Shown here in pieces: positions 48,950 to 58,440 of a stretch of 64,000 bases of DNA. The first letter of the stretch is position 1; each line of letters opens with the position of its first letter. Both the position numbers and the translations under genes were made by a program. The DNA comes from Kineococcus mangrovi. Lineage in GTDB: Bacteria; Actinomycetota; Actinomycetes; Actinomycetales; Kineococcaceae. The notes under the pieces are model-generated. The model was not told the origin of the DNA and searched no databases. It saw only the letters and a program-made list of their open reading frames with translations. The stretch lies in the NCBI RefSeq assembly GCF_041320705.1, contig NZ_JBGGTQ010000004.1:310001-374000 (forward strand), read 5' to 3'.

Positions 48950-51157
48950 TCAGCGCACCGGGGCCGGCGTGCCGGGGACCGCCCCCTCCCGCCGCTCCAG
49001 CGCCGCGCCCTCGACGTCCAGCACCGGCAGCCAGCGCAGCCACCGGGGCAGCCACCAGGCCCGGGCGCCCAGCAGCGAGAGGGCCGCGGGGACCGCGACC
49101 ATCCGGACGACGACGGCGTCGGCGAGGACCCCGATGGCCAGGGCGAACGCGATCGGCTTGATCGTGGCGTCGCCCTCGGGGACGAACCCCGCGAACACGG
49201 AGAACATGATCGCCGCGGCCGCGACGACGACGGGCGCCGCCTGCTGGAACCCGGTGCGCACCGCCGTCAGCGGCTCGGTGCCGCGGGCGTGCGCCTCGTG
49301 CATCCGCGAGACGAGGAACACCTGGTAGTCCATCGCGAGGCCGAAGAGGATCCCGACCACGATGATCGGTGCCAGGCTCAGCAGCGGTCCCGTCGTGTCG
49401 GCGTGCACGAGCGCCGTGAGCCAGCCCCACTGGAACACCGCGGTCGTGGCGCCCAGCGAAGCCCCGATCGTCAGCAGGAACCCCACGACCCCCACGACGG
49501 GGACGAGGATCGAGCGGAACACCAGCACGAGCAGCACGAACGCCAACCCGACGACGAGGACGAGGTAGACCGGCAGCGCCTCGGCCAGCGTCGCGTTGAC
49601 GTCGACGCTCACGGCCGTCTGGCCCGTCACGTACGCGGGGGTGCTCGAGCCGTCCGCGCGGATCAGGTCCCGCATGCGGTGCACGAGGTCGGTGGTGGCC
49701 TCGGCGTCCGGCGCGGTCGTGGGGACGACGGTGACCAGCGCGGCCTGCGCGTCGGCGCTGGGGACGGCCGGGGTCACCAGCGCCACCCCGTCGAGGCCGC
49801 CCAGTTCGGTGCTCAGCTGCCGGCCGCGCTCGACGGCGTCGGCACCCCGGGTCAGGACGAGCAGCGGACCGCTCACCCCGGCGCCGAAGCGGTCGGCGAG
49901 GATCGTCTGCGCCTCCTCCTGGGTGCTGCCGTCCGGCCAGGAGGTGGCCAGGCTGGTCTGCAGCGAGGCCACGGGCAGGGACACCGCGCCCAGGGCGACG
50001 ACCGCGGTGAGCAGGCTCAGCCAGCGCCGGCCCGTGACGAGCCGGCTCCAGGCGCTGAAGAACCCCCGGCCGGCGGGGTCGGGGTCGGCGGGCGGGACCG
50101 CCGCGTGCTTGCCGCTCTCGTGGGCCAGGGCCCGTCGGGCCGAGCGGGGCAGGGCGCGCAGGCCCACGACGCCGAGGGCGGCGGGGACGAGGGTGAGGGC
50201 CACCAGGACGGCGACCACGACGGTCGCGGCGGCCGCGACCCCCATCTCGGTGAGGAAGGGGATGCCCGCGACGGCGAGGCCGGCGAGGGCGATGACGACC
50301 GTGGTGCCGGCCGTCAGGACGGCCGACCCGGCGGTCCCGACGGCCAGCGGGACCGCGTCGGCGACCGTCCGGCCGGCGAGCAGTTCGTGCCGGAACCGCG
50401 TGACGATGAACAACGCGTAGTCGATGCCGACGGCCAGACCGAGCATGACGGCCAGGATCGGTGTCGTGGACTGCAGGTCGACGAACCCGGTGAGGGTGGT
50501 GATGCCCAGGGCGCCGATGCCGACGCCGACGACGGCCGTGAGCAGGTTCATCCCGGCCGCGACGAGGGAGCCGTAGGTGAGGGCGAGCACGACGAGCGCG
50601 ACGACGACGCCGAGGGCCTCGGCGGCCCCGCCGATCTGGGCGACGCCCTGGGTGGCGGTACCGGTGACCTCGGCCGTCAGCCCGGTGCCGCGGGCGTCGT
50701 CGACGGCGCGCAGGAGCGCCTGCCGCTGCTCGTCGGTGACCTCCGGCGGCGCGACGCCGTAGGAGACGGTGCTGTAGGCGGCCCGCAGGTCGGGGGAGAC
50801 GACCGGGTTCTGCGGGTCCAGCGGGTTCGTCGCTCCCTGCGCCCCGGGCAGGGCGTTCAGGGCCTGGACCACGCCGGCGACCTTCGCGGCGTTCTCCGGT
50901 GAGGTGATCTGCTGCCCGGCCGGCACCTGGAGCACGACCTGCGCGGTGGCGCCGTCGGCGGTGTCCCCGAACTCCTCCCCGATCAGGTGCAGGGCGGTCG
51001 TGGACTCCTGGCCGGGGATCTCGAACGTGCTGACGGTCTTGCCCGACAGCGTGGCCGCGCCGAGGCCCCCCAGGGCCAGCAGCAGGACCCAGACCGCGAT
51101 GACGAGGCCGCGGAACCGGAACGATCCCCGGCCGAGGCGGTGCAGGAAGGTGGCCAC
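48950..51157 (-). CDS. MMPL/RND family transporter
   Basis: A 735-residue membrane protein of the MMPL family: one N-terminal helix (VIAVWVLLLALGGLGAATL), a large outer loop, five more helices, then the same layout again. GLAVGIDYALFIVTRFR and GLAMDYQVFLVSRMHEAHARG are the two conserved helix-4/loop motifs holding proton-relay Asp residues. MMPL proteins export lipids, siderophores or drugs; cargo is unknown. GTG 51157 starts two bases after the TetR gene ends, so the pair is cotranscribed and TetR presumably controls the exporter. Confidence 0.92.
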   Translation of the reverse strand: MATFLHRLGRGSFRFRGLVIAVWVLLLALGGLGAATLSGKTVSTFEIPGQESTTALHLIGEEFGDTADGATAQVVLQVPAGQQITSPENAAKVAGVVQALNALPGAQGATNPLDPQNPVVSPDLRAAYSTVSYGVAPPEVTDEQRQALLRAVDDARGTGLTAEVTGTATQGVAQIGGAAEALGVVVALVVLALTYGSLVAAGMNLLTAVVGVGIGALGITTLTGFVDLQSTTPILAVMLGLAVGIDYALFIVTRFRHELLAGRTVADAVPLAVGTAGSAVLTAGTTVVIALAGLAVAGIPFLTEMGVAAAATVVVAVLVALTLVPAALGVVGLRALPRSARRALAHESGKHAAVPPADPDPAGRGFFSAWSRLVTGRRWLSLLTAVVALGAVSLPVASLQTSLATSWPDGSTQEEAQTILADRFGAGVSGPLLVLTRGADAVERGRQLSTELGGLDGVALVTPAVPSADAQAALVTVVPTTAPDAEATTDLVHRMRDLIRADGSSTPAYVTGQTAVSVDVNATLAEALPVYLVLVVGLAFVLLVLVFRSILVPVVGVVGFLLTIGASLGATTAVFQWGWLTALVHADTTGPLLSLAPIIVVGILFGLAMDYQVFLVSRMHEAHARGTEPLTAVRTGFQQAAPVVVAAAAIMFSVFAGFVPEGDATIKPIAFALAIGVLADAVVVRMVAVPAALSLLGARAWWLPRWLRWLPVLDVEGAALERREGAVPGTPAPVR

Positions 51158-51159
51158 GG

Positions 51160-51768
51160 TCAGTCCTCCGTCTCGTGGGGGGTGGCGTCGCGGCGGTGGC
51201 CGAGCGCGCCGAGCGCGGCCGCCAGGAGGTCGCCGGACAGGGCGCGCAGGTCGGTGTCGGGTGCCTCGCAGAACGCGAGGGAGGCGACGGCGAGGCCGCC
51301 CACGGCGCTGGTGATGCGGACGGCCCGCGTGACCTCCTCGCTCGTGGGCGTCGTGCCGGGCGCGGGGAGCACGGCCCCGAAGGCGCGGAACAGGACCTCA
51401 CCGATGACGTCGAGGCGCTCGCCGGCCAGGACGCCCCGGCTGATCGAGGTGAGCATGAAGGACACGAGCCCGGGCCGGTCGGCGGCCAGCGTCGCCAGTG
51501 CCGTCAGGACCCGCCGGTCCCGGTCCGCGCCGGGCGGGGTGCCCGCGACGGTGCCCGCGACGGCCTCGAAGTGCTCGACGGTGTGGGTGATGGTCGCCTC
51601 GGCGATCGCCTCCTTCGTCGGGAAGCGGTGCAGCAGACCGGTCTTGGAGTAGCCGACGGCGTCCGCGATCCGCTGGACGGACGTCTGCTCCAGGCCGTGC
51701 CGCGCGAACAGCGCGGCCGCCGCGTCGAGGATCTCCTCGTCGATCTGTTCCTTCGTCGGTCGGGGCAC
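51160..51768 (-). CDS. TetR-family regulator of the MMPL operon
   Basis: A 202-residue regulator starting PRPTKEQIDEEILDAAAALFARHGLEQTSVQRIADAVGYSKTGLLHRFPTKEAI, a textbook TetR HTH. The C-terminal ligand domain is not assignable. GTG 51768 has TACAGT six bases upstream on the minus strand (51780-51775). It is the first gene of a two-gene operon with the MMPL exporter. Confidence 0.9.
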   Translation of the reverse strand: MPRPTKEQIDEEILDAAAALFARHGLEQTSVQRIADAVGYSKTGLLHRFPTKEAIAEATITHTVEHFEAVAGTVAGTPPGADRDRRVLTALATLAADRPGLVSFMLTSISRGVLAGERLDVIGEVLFRAFGAVLPAPGTTPTSEEVTRAVRITSAVGGLAVASLAFCEAPDTDLRALSGDLLAAALGALGHRRDATPHETED

Positions 51769-51771
51769 GGG

Positions 51772-51802
51772 ACCACTGTAGACCGGGGTGGACCGGAGTG
51801 GT
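51772..51802 (-). promoter_or_regulatory. candidate TetR operator and promoter
   Basis: ACCACT (51772-51777) and AGTGGT (51797-51802) form an inverted repeat around the presumed -10 box (minus-strand TACAGT, 51780-51775). Its position in front of a TetR-type gene suggests autoregulation. Confidence 0.4.
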
Positions 51803-52175
51803 CCGTCACCGACCGGACCGGACCAGCCGCCGGGACGAGGTCCTGTCCCGGGGCGTCGCCGGGACCGGTGATGTCGAGGAGGTCCTGCAGTGGGTGCACC
51901 GTCGTGCGCAGGGCCGCGTCGTCGTGGTCGACGTCGAGGTCGGCGACCGTGGTGAACGCCATCAGCGGGCCGCTGCGTCTGTACGGCGAGGACCTCTCCA
52001 CGAGTGGCGACGCGCCGTCCGGCGTGCCGGGGACGGCCACCGGCTGGTGTGTCGGGATGCACCAACCTCGTGGGACGACCGTGCGCGGCTCGCACCGCAG
52101 GATGAGATCCCTCGAGTGAGCCGGGACGCCGCGTTCTTGTCCGGTCGGTCTGCCCGTCCCTCGTGGCGGAAGGGT
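51803..52175 (+). other. 373-base region without a convincing gene
   Basis: A minus-strand frame starting MAVPGTPDGASPLVERSSP at 52040 is codon-like at first but runs on into the TetR gene region antisense to nothing recognisable. It may be a gene remnant. The ATPase domain missing from the adjacent kinase is not encoded here. Confidence 0.35.
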
Positions 52176-53312
<1,137 letters not shown>

Positions 53313-53495
53313 GTCACCAGCGTTGCGACGGTCGTGCCCACGCCGGAATCCTGCCAGCCCGACACCTGGTGTCGGGCTGACCCGACAGTCGTGTCGGCAT
53401 CGTGTACGCACCCAGTGCGAGCGCCGTCATCGAGTGCAGTCGTCGATCGTGACGAAGCGCCCACACATCTGCTCGCGGACAACGCAGGTCCGCAC

Positions 53496-53503
53496 TCTTT
53501 GGC
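53496..53503 (+). repeat. target-site duplication, left copy
   Basis: TCTTTGGC immediately before the left terminal repeat; the identical octamer follows the right terminal repeat at 56096-56103. Eight bases is the duplication length known for ISL3-family elements. Confidence 0.88.
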
Positions 53504-53529
53504 GGGTCTTCGGATCTGTAGGTGGGGAG
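53504..53529 (+). repeat. left terminal inverted repeat of the ISL3-type element
   Basis: Begins GGGTCTTCGGATCTGTAG. Read against the reverse complement of 56070-56095 it differs at four positions. Confidence 0.85.
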
Positions 53530-53653
53530 GCTGACCTCACCTGACTGGAACCGGGATGCCGTCCTGACGTCTCCCTTTCGTCCACCCGGCGCCAGTCAAG
53601 GATCGCTCGGCGATGCCGCGTCGGCCCTCGCGGATGAGGGATCGACTTGACTC

Positions 53654-53698
53654 GTCAGACCAGGTTGACAACCACGGCGTGTCAGACGAAGCTGACAC
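53654..53698 (+). promoter_or_regulatory. two tandem operator-like inverted repeats before the HTH gene
   Basis: Site 1 is GTCAGACCAGGTTGACA (53654-53670). Site 2 is GTCAGACGAAGCTGACA (53681-53697), within the 7-base inverted repeat GTGTCAG-N6-CTGACAC (53679-53698). The sites are 27 bases apart start to start and agree at 14 of 17 positions. GACACT (53694-53699) six bases before ATG 53706 may be the -10 box, so binding at site 2 would repress the operon. Confidence 0.6.
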
Positions 53699-53705
53699 TG
53701 TGGAC

Positions 53706-53942
53706 ATGCGGAGCGTGGAGGTTGAAGCGGCGGCGGTGGACCCCCGCGACGGCCTGCGCACCGTACTGGCGCTGCGCCGGCTGACCGCCCGCCTCGAAAC
53801 CCTCCACGTCGCCCGCGCCCGCGAGCAGGGCATGTCGTGGGCCGAGATCGCCTCTGAACTTGAAGTCACCCGGCAGACCGTCCACAAGAAGCACGGCCGC
53901 ACCGCCGGACCACCCAGATGGGACATCGATGTTGATCTATGA
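53706..53942 (+). CDS. HTH protein, transposon cargo
   Basis: A 78-residue protein with a helix-turn-helix, GMSWAEIASELEVTRQTVHK (42-61), preceded by a long helix rich in Arg and Leu. ATG 53706 is preferred; in-frame starts at 53680 and 53613 would run through the operator repeats. The gene overlaps the ClpN gene by 14 bases. HTH genes paired with a ClpN-domain gene occur elsewhere in actinobacteria. Autoregulation through the two upstream repeats is inferred. Confidence 0.75.
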   Translation: MRSVEVEAAAVDPRDGLRTVLALRRLTARLETLHVARAREQGMSWAEIASELEVTRQTVHKKHGRTAGPPRWDIDVDL

Positions 53943-54534
53943 CCAGTCCTTCGGCGCCGCGATGGCCGCCAGTCAGCGCGAGGCGACCCGGCTGCGCGCC
54001 GGGGAGTACGGGTCCGAGCACGTCCTGCTGGGTCTGCTGTCGCTGGACGATCCCATCGCGCGCGACGCCGTCGCGGCCCAGCCGACGTTCACCCTGACCA
54101 CCGTGCGCACCGCGGTGGAAACCGATCTCGACGACCTCCCCCATCTGGAACGCATCGGCATTTCCGCCGCCGACGTCTCCTCCGCCCCTGCTGCAGCCAG
54201 GACGCTGACTCCCGCCAACCGCCATACCGCGGAGTGGCAGAACGCGCTGAACTCAGCGTCGGTCAAGCTGAACCAGCTGCAGAAATCCGGCCTGCTCCCC
54301 CGGGAACGGAGGATGAGCGCAACCGTTCTCTGGCTGGCGATCCTCGAACCGGCAGCGCGGTCCGCGAAACTGCTGCGCGCCGCAGGGATTGACCCCGACC
54401 ACATCCGAACCGCCGTCCTGCAGCACCTGACTCCCGCCGGCGCCGTACCGCCCCGGTGGCCTGCGCACGCCCGTCCCGGCCTGGCCACGCGTCTGATGCA
54501 GCACGCGTTCACCCGACTGAACGTCAGCACATGA
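53929..54534 (+). CDS. Clp N-terminal-domain protein without ATPase, transposon cargo
   Basis: A 201-residue protein with two Clp-N repeats. The first is DQSFGAAMAASQREATRLRAGEYGSEHVLLGLL (5-37), with the invariant EHVLLGLL. The second is TAEWQNALNSASVKLNQLQK and SATVLWLAILE (100-140). In ClpC/ClpB this domain recruits substrates and adaptors; here it stands alone with no AAA modules. It may act as an adaptor or decoy for a host Clp ATPase, which is inference. ATG 53929 overlaps the HTH gene, and the stop overlaps the next start (ATGA). Confidence 0.82.
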   Translation: MLIYDQSFGAAMAASQREATRLRAGEYGSEHVLLGLLSLDDPIARDAVAAQPTFTLTTVRTAVETDLDDLPHLERIGISAADVSSAPAAARTLTPANRHTAEWQNALNSASVKLNQLQKSGLLPRERRMSATVLWLAILEPAARSAKLLRAAGIDPDHIRTAVLQHLTPAGAVPPRWPAHARPGLATRLMQHAFTRLNVST

Positions 54535-54695
54535 CCCTGCTGCTGGAGTTCGTCGTCTGGTTAGCGGTCGAAGTCGTGCAGGTCATCACCGGCCGCGGGC
54601 CCCGCAGCGAGGCCCCCAGCGCAGACGACGACCAAGCGCGGGAAAGACAACCTGTGACCGGCACTGAGGAGACGACAGAGATCAGCATCAACTGA
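54531..54695 (+). CDS. small membrane peptide, transposon cargo
   Basis: A 54-residue peptide: one hydrophobic helix at the start (LLLEFVVWLAVEVVQVITG) and a polar acidic tail. ATG 54531 overlaps the ClpN stop by four bases (ATGA), which supports it as a real, coupled third gene. No family is recognised. Confidence 0.6.
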   Translation: MTLLLEFVVWLAVEVVQVITGRGPRSEAPSADDDQARERQPVTGTEETTEISIN

Positions 54696-54823
54696 CTGCA
54701 GACGAGCACCCTGCGGCGGTTCGAGGTGCACCCACCAGCCAGCGACACCGACTTCGGCCACCACCTTGCCTCTGCTCCCCGACCTCGCTGCGCGCCGCAT
54801 GCCCGGCCGATGACTTCCTCGGC

Positions 54824-56068
54824 TTGAAAAGCATGCACCTGGTCGCCCTCGAACGTGTCGAAGCCGACGCGGAATGCATCCGCGGACTCCTGCGCCTGAC
54901 CGTCGACACCAAACCGCCCACGGTGGTTGCACTGCCGCCAGTGCGGGGTTCTCGCTGCTGCGAACCCCGCTGCCCCATGGGCGTCTGGTCCGAGCAGCAC
55001 CAGGCGCTGCCGACGCGAGCCAAGCTCACCACCCGGGCCGTCGAGTGGGCGATCCAGACCCTGCGCTGGGACTATTCCACCGTCTCGGCCCTGGCCCGCC
55101 AGCTCGGCGTGGACTGGCACACCCTGATGAACGCCATCCGCGCCCGCGCTACAGACCACCTCGATGACGAACCCACCCGGACGGCGCGGCTTGGCCGGGG
55201 TCGACACCCTCGGCGTCGATGAGCACACATCTGGCGGCCCTCCGCCCGCCACCGCGACCGGGCCGTCACCTCCATCGTCGACCTCACCCGCGACGAGCAC
55301 GGCCACGTCCACGCCCGTCTGCTCGACGTCACCCTCGGCCGCTCCGGTCCGGTCTACGCCACCTGGATCCGCGCTCAGACCCGCGAGTTCGTCGACGACA
55401 TCACCCACGCCGCCCTCGACCCGTTCCGCGGCTACGCCAACGCCATCCGCACCGAACTGCCCGACGACACGGTGACGGTGCTGGTCCCCCACGAGCGGGA
55501 GGTGCCCCCAGCCTTCCACGTGGTCAAGCTCGCCTCCACCGCGATGGACGAGGTCCGCCGCCGTGTCCAGCAGGCGACGCTGGGCCGGCGCGGACACCGC
55601 GACGACCCGCTCTACCGGATCCGGCGGCTGTTGACCACGGCCCGGGAGAACCTCACCGACCGCGGCCGCCTGGAAGCCGCGCTGCAGGCCGGTGACCCTG
55701 GGCTGGAGGTCACCGTGGCCTGGTACGCCTGCCAGAACCTGCGCTCGATGTTCCACGCCCCGACTCCGGCCGCGGGCCGGGTCGTCGCGCAGCGGGTGCT
55801 CGAGAGCTTCCACCGCTGCCCGATCCCGGAGATCGCCCGGCTCGGGCGGACGCTGCGTTCGTGGCGGCGCGAGGTGCTGGCCTATTTCGACGATGACCCT
55901 GCCCGGTACGGCATCAGCAACGGCGGGACCGAGGCCATCAACCTCATCATCGAGAAGACCCGGCGCCTGGAGTACGGGTTCCGCAACTTCGGCAACTACC
56001 GCATCCGCATCCTGCTCGCCGCGGACGGAACCCGTCCCTGGGGACGACGCGGGCGCAGGTCAGGGTGA
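54824..56068 (+). pseudogene. decayed ISL3-family transposase
   Basis: Recognisable ISL3 pieces occur in order but in different frames. First ERVEADAECIRGLLRL, CCEPRCPMGVWSEQHQALP and LARQLGVDWHTLMNAIRARA (54824-55222). Then, in a second frame, GLAGVDTLGVDEH (about 55185-55225). From about 55228 the first frame resumes: TSIVDLTRDEHGHVHARLL, AFHVVKLASTAMDEVRRRV, NGGTEAINLIIEKTRRLEYG and FGNYRIRILL to TGA at 56066-56068. A two-base insertion in a CACACAT run explains one shift. The first pair of zinc-ribbon cysteines (HCRQCG) is out of frame and next to a deletion. At least three lesions make it inactive. Confidence 0.85.
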
Positions 56069-56069
56069 G

Positions 56070-56095
56070 CTACCCACCCGCAGATCCGAAGAGCC
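56070..56095 (+). repeat. right terminal inverted repeat of the ISL3-type element
   Basis: Ends CAGATCCGAAGAGCC; its reverse complement matches the left end at 22 of 26 positions. It begins one base after the transposase stop. Confidence 0.85.
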
Positions 56096-56103
56096 TCTTT
56101 GGC
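56096..56103 (+). repeat. target-site duplication, right copy
   Basis: TCTTTGGC, identical to 53496-53503. Confidence 0.88.
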
Positions 56104-56131
56104 GACATCGACGTCGATGCGGCCGTAGGAC

Positions 56132-56203
56132 GTGGAGTGAGCTGTGGGTGAGACGAACCGGGTGCCGGGACGCCCGGCTCATCTCACCCGCGATTCACTC
56201 CAC
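56132..56203 (+). other. long imperfect hairpin in a gene-free region
   Basis: GTGGAGTGA (56132-56140) pairs with TCACTCCAC (56195-56203), and GGGTGAGA (56146-56153) with TCTCACCC (56182-56189), separated by a five-base internal mismatch; an inner CCGGG/CCCGG stem adds to it. The surrounding 406 bases (56104-56509) show no convincing gene. It may be a terminator left from a lost gene, or a small palindromic mobile repeat. Confidence 0.45.
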
Positions 56204-56509
56204 CGTGGGGACACCGGTGCGTGCGACGGAGGCGCGGTGATACGTGGCCGTGGCCGTCGACCGGGGTGGCCCGGCGAGCTGCTGACCGGTCGAGTGCGGC
56301 ACGGGTCGAGGACCGAGGACTGTCGCTACCGAGAGCACACAGGGCTTCGCCGGTGCCTGGAGACGTGGACGCCCAGCCGTCGGGGCGGGACCCCGGGGTT
56401 CACGGGGACGGGCGGGCGGATGCGGGCTTCCGCGCCTCACCGTCCCGGTCGAGCACCGCCTGCACCGGGAGGCGACGCGGCGGCGCTCACCGGGGTCCGG
56501 CGGCCCCGG

Positions 56510-57874
56510 TCACGACGCCGGCAGCGGCCGGCGCGGCAGGACCGCGTAGGTGGCGGCGGCCAGCAGGAAACCGACCACGACGGTCAGGTCGCCGAGGCCC
56601 GGCACGGCCCGGGCGACGAACCCGACGAACACCTCCTGGTTGGCGAACAGCAGGATCGACACGACGACCCCGGCGAGCATCGCGACCGGCCCCGAGGGGT
56701 TCCGGAACGTCGGTGCGTGCACCGCGGCCTGGACGTCCTGCCCGCGGCGGGCCCACTGGTCCACCAGGACGACCCCGAGCCAGGGGGCGATCCAGTAACC
56801 GATGACGAGCAGGAACTGCTCGTAGGCGTGGCCGGCGTCGCCCAGCCCGGCCCAGGCCAGGGCGAAACCGACGACCCCGAAGGCCAGCGGGACCACGGCC
56901 CGGCGGCGGACGACGCGTTCGAAGCCCATGGCCAGGAACGACATCGAGCCGGAGTAGACGTTGAGGATGTTCGCGCAGACCGCCCCCAGGGCGATGCACA
57001 GCAAGGTCACGTCGCCCAGGGCCGTGGGCAGGTGGCCCGTGAACGCGGCCGTCGGGTTGTCGTCGACCGTGCCCGGCACCAGGACGGACGCGGCCCCGGC
57101 GAGCATCAGGAGGGTCGTGGCGGTGAACAACCCGAGCGCGGCGGCCCAGCCGGCCGCCCGGCCCGTGCCCGGGGGGAGGTAGCGGGTGTAGTCGGTGGCG
57201 TAGGGGTTCCAGGCGGCGGAGTAGCCGTAGGCCGTCGCGGCCGCCAGCAGGAAACCCCCCGTGCCGCCGGGTTCGGCCGGCGCCAGGGAGGTGTCGGCCC
57301 GGGTGAAGGTGATGACCGACACCACGACGAACACCACGGCCAGGAGCACCGCGGAGTACCGCTCGAACAGGTGGACCAGGTCGTGCCCGAGCGCGGCGAC
57401 GGCGATCTGCACGCCCACGACGACGACCAGGCAGACCAGGGTGGGGACGCCGGTGAGGGCGCTCAGCGCGAACGCGCCGCTGACGCTGTTGACGGCGAAC
57501 CAGCCGAACCCGGCCATGAGCGAGTTCAAGGCGGCGGGCAGCAGGTTCCCGCGGTAGCCGAAGGCCGTGCGGCCCAGGACCATCTGCGGCACCCCGACGG
57601 CGGGGCCGCGGGCCGACAGGATCCCGTGGGTCACCGAGGCCAGCAGGTTGCCCAGGACGATCGCGGCCACGGCCTGACCGAACGTGAGACCGAAGACGGC
57701 CGTCGTGAGGACCCCGACGTAGACGGTCGCGAACTCCAGGTTCGGGGCGGCCCACGTCCAGGCGAGGTTCGCGGGCCGGCCGCGGCGTTCGGACAGCGGG
57801 ATCGTCTCGGTGCTGCGCTTCTCCAGCGTCTCCGTCGTCCCCGGGGTGGCCCGCGGCGTCCGCGTGCTGGTCAC
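56510..57874 (-). CDS. NCS1-family cytosine/purine permease
   Basis: A 454-residue permease with about twelve membrane segments. TWAAPNLEFATVYVGVL at the start, GRTAFGYRGNLLPAALN and NPYATDYTRYLPPG are NCS1 marks resembling CodB. It imports cytosine or a related nucleobase. GTG 57874 overlaps the stop of the deaminase gene by four bases, so both are translated from one message. Uptake plus deamination forms a cytosine-use unit under the divergent PucR-type regulator. Confidence 0.9.
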   Translation of the reverse strand: MTSTRTPRATPGTTETLEKRSTETIPLSERRGRPANLAWTWAAPNLEFATVYVGVLTTAVFGLTFGQAVAAIVLGNLLASVTHGILSARGPAVGVPQMVLGRTAFGYRGNLLPAALNSLMAGFGWFAVNSVSGAFALSALTGVPTLVCLVVVVGVQIAVAALGHDLVHLFERYSAVLLAVVFVVVSVITFTRADTSLAPAEPGGTGGFLLAAATAYGYSAAWNPYATDYTRYLPPGTGRAAGWAAALGLFTATTLLMLAGAASVLVPGTVDDNPTAAFTGHLPTALGDVTLLCIALGAVCANILNVYSGSMSFLAMGFERVVRRRAVVPLAFGVVGFALAWAGLGDAGHAYEQFLLVIGYWIAPWLGVVLVDQWARRGQDVQAAVHAPTFRNPSGPVAMLAGVVVSILLFANQEVFVGFVARAVPGLGDLTVVVGFLLAAATYAVLPRRPLPAS

Positions 57875-58344
57875 GGCACGTCCTCCCCGATGTCCTCGAA
57901 CCACACGTCGGGGCGGCGCGCGACGAACTCGCCCATGAGCCCGCGGCAGCGCTCGTCGTCCAGGACGGTGACGCGCACGCCGTGCTCGGCGAGCCAGTCG
58001 TGGCCGCCGTGGAAGGTGGTGGCCTCCCCGACGACGAGGTGGCCGATGCGGAACTGCCGGACCAGTCCGCTGCAGTACCAGCAGGGCGACAGCGTGGTCA
58101 CCATGACGGTGTCGGTGTAGCCGGGACGACGCCCGGCGGCGCGGAACGCCGCCGTCTCGGCGTGCACGGAGGGGTCGTCGTCCTGGACGCGCCGGTTGTG
58201 GCCGGCGCCGAGCAGGGTGCCGTCGAGGTCGAACAGGGCGGCGCCGATGGGCACCCCGCCCTGCGCGCCGCCGAGGACGGCCTGGTCGAGGGCGGTGCCG
58301 AGCAGGACGAGGGGATCGAGGCCGGTACTGGGCAGAGCGGTCAC
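57871..58344 (-). CDS. cytosine deaminase-like CDA-fold deaminase
   Basis: A 157-residue zinc deaminase. The catalytic HAE motif is VHAETAAFR and the zinc cysteines are in LSPCWYCSGLVRQF. GVPIGAALFDLDGTLLGAGHNRR and the C-terminal MGEFVARRPDVWFEDIGE resemble the small yeast-type cytosine deaminases rather than the large CodA amidohydrolases. With the NCS1 permease the likely reaction is cytosine to uracil; guanine or another base cannot be excluded. GTG 58344 starts it. Confidence 0.85.
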   Translation of the reverse strand: MTALPSTGLDPLVLLGTALDQAVLGGAQGGVPIGAALFDLDGTLLGAGHNRRVQDDDPSVHAETAAFRAAGRRPGYTDTVMVTTLSPCWYCSGLVRQFRIGHLVVGEATTFHGGHDWLAEHGVRVTVLDDERCRGLMGEFVARRPDVWFEDIGEDVP

Positions 58345-58375
58345 GGGACCAGTGGACCGTGCCCCCGGGGGTGCC

Positions 58376-58420
58376 GTCACGTGACACCGCGTCAGTTCTG
58401 GGTTTCCCGATCGCTGACGC
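58376..58420 (+). promoter_or_regulatory. operator-like repeats between the deaminase operon and the PucR gene
   Basis: GTCACGTGAC (58376-58385) is a perfect 10-base palindrome. GCGTCAG (58389-58395) and CTGACGC (58414-58420) form a second inverted repeat with an 18-base gap. Both lie in the 93-base divergent region and are the best candidates for PucR-type control. Confidence 0.5.
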
Positions 58421-58424
58421 CGCG

Positions 58425-58440
58425 TACGTTCGGGGGCGTG
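58425..58440 (+). promoter_or_regulatory. leaderless-type -10 element of the PucR-type gene
   Basis: TACGTT at 58425-58430, seven bases, then GTG 58438. Confidence 0.45.

Larger units (their letters stand above)
53504..56095 (+). mobile_element. ISL3-family transposon with three passenger genes
   Basis: A 2592-base element. The 26-base ends at 53504-53529 and 56070-56095 are inverted repeats matching at 22 of 26 positions; both contain TCTTCGGATCTG in the inward direction. An 8-base duplication flanks it exactly. The transposase at the right end is ISL3-like and ends 27 bases from the element end, but is disrupted by frameshifts. Between the left end and the transposase lie an HTH gene, a ClpN-domain gene and a small membrane-peptide gene as cargo. 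The intact ends show a real transposition event, followed by loss of transposase. Confidence 0.87.

Noticed and set aside
48543-51401. A 952-codon minus-strand frame overlapping the MMPL gene
   Set aside because: It shares DNA with the MMPL gene in another frame and is Arg/Pro-rich throughout; the MMPL frame carries all family motifs.
53613-53705. Longer HTH cargo protein from GTG 53680 or ATG 53613
   Set aside because: The added residues would be encoded by the tandem operator repeats and have no homology; ATG 53706 fits the -10 spacing.
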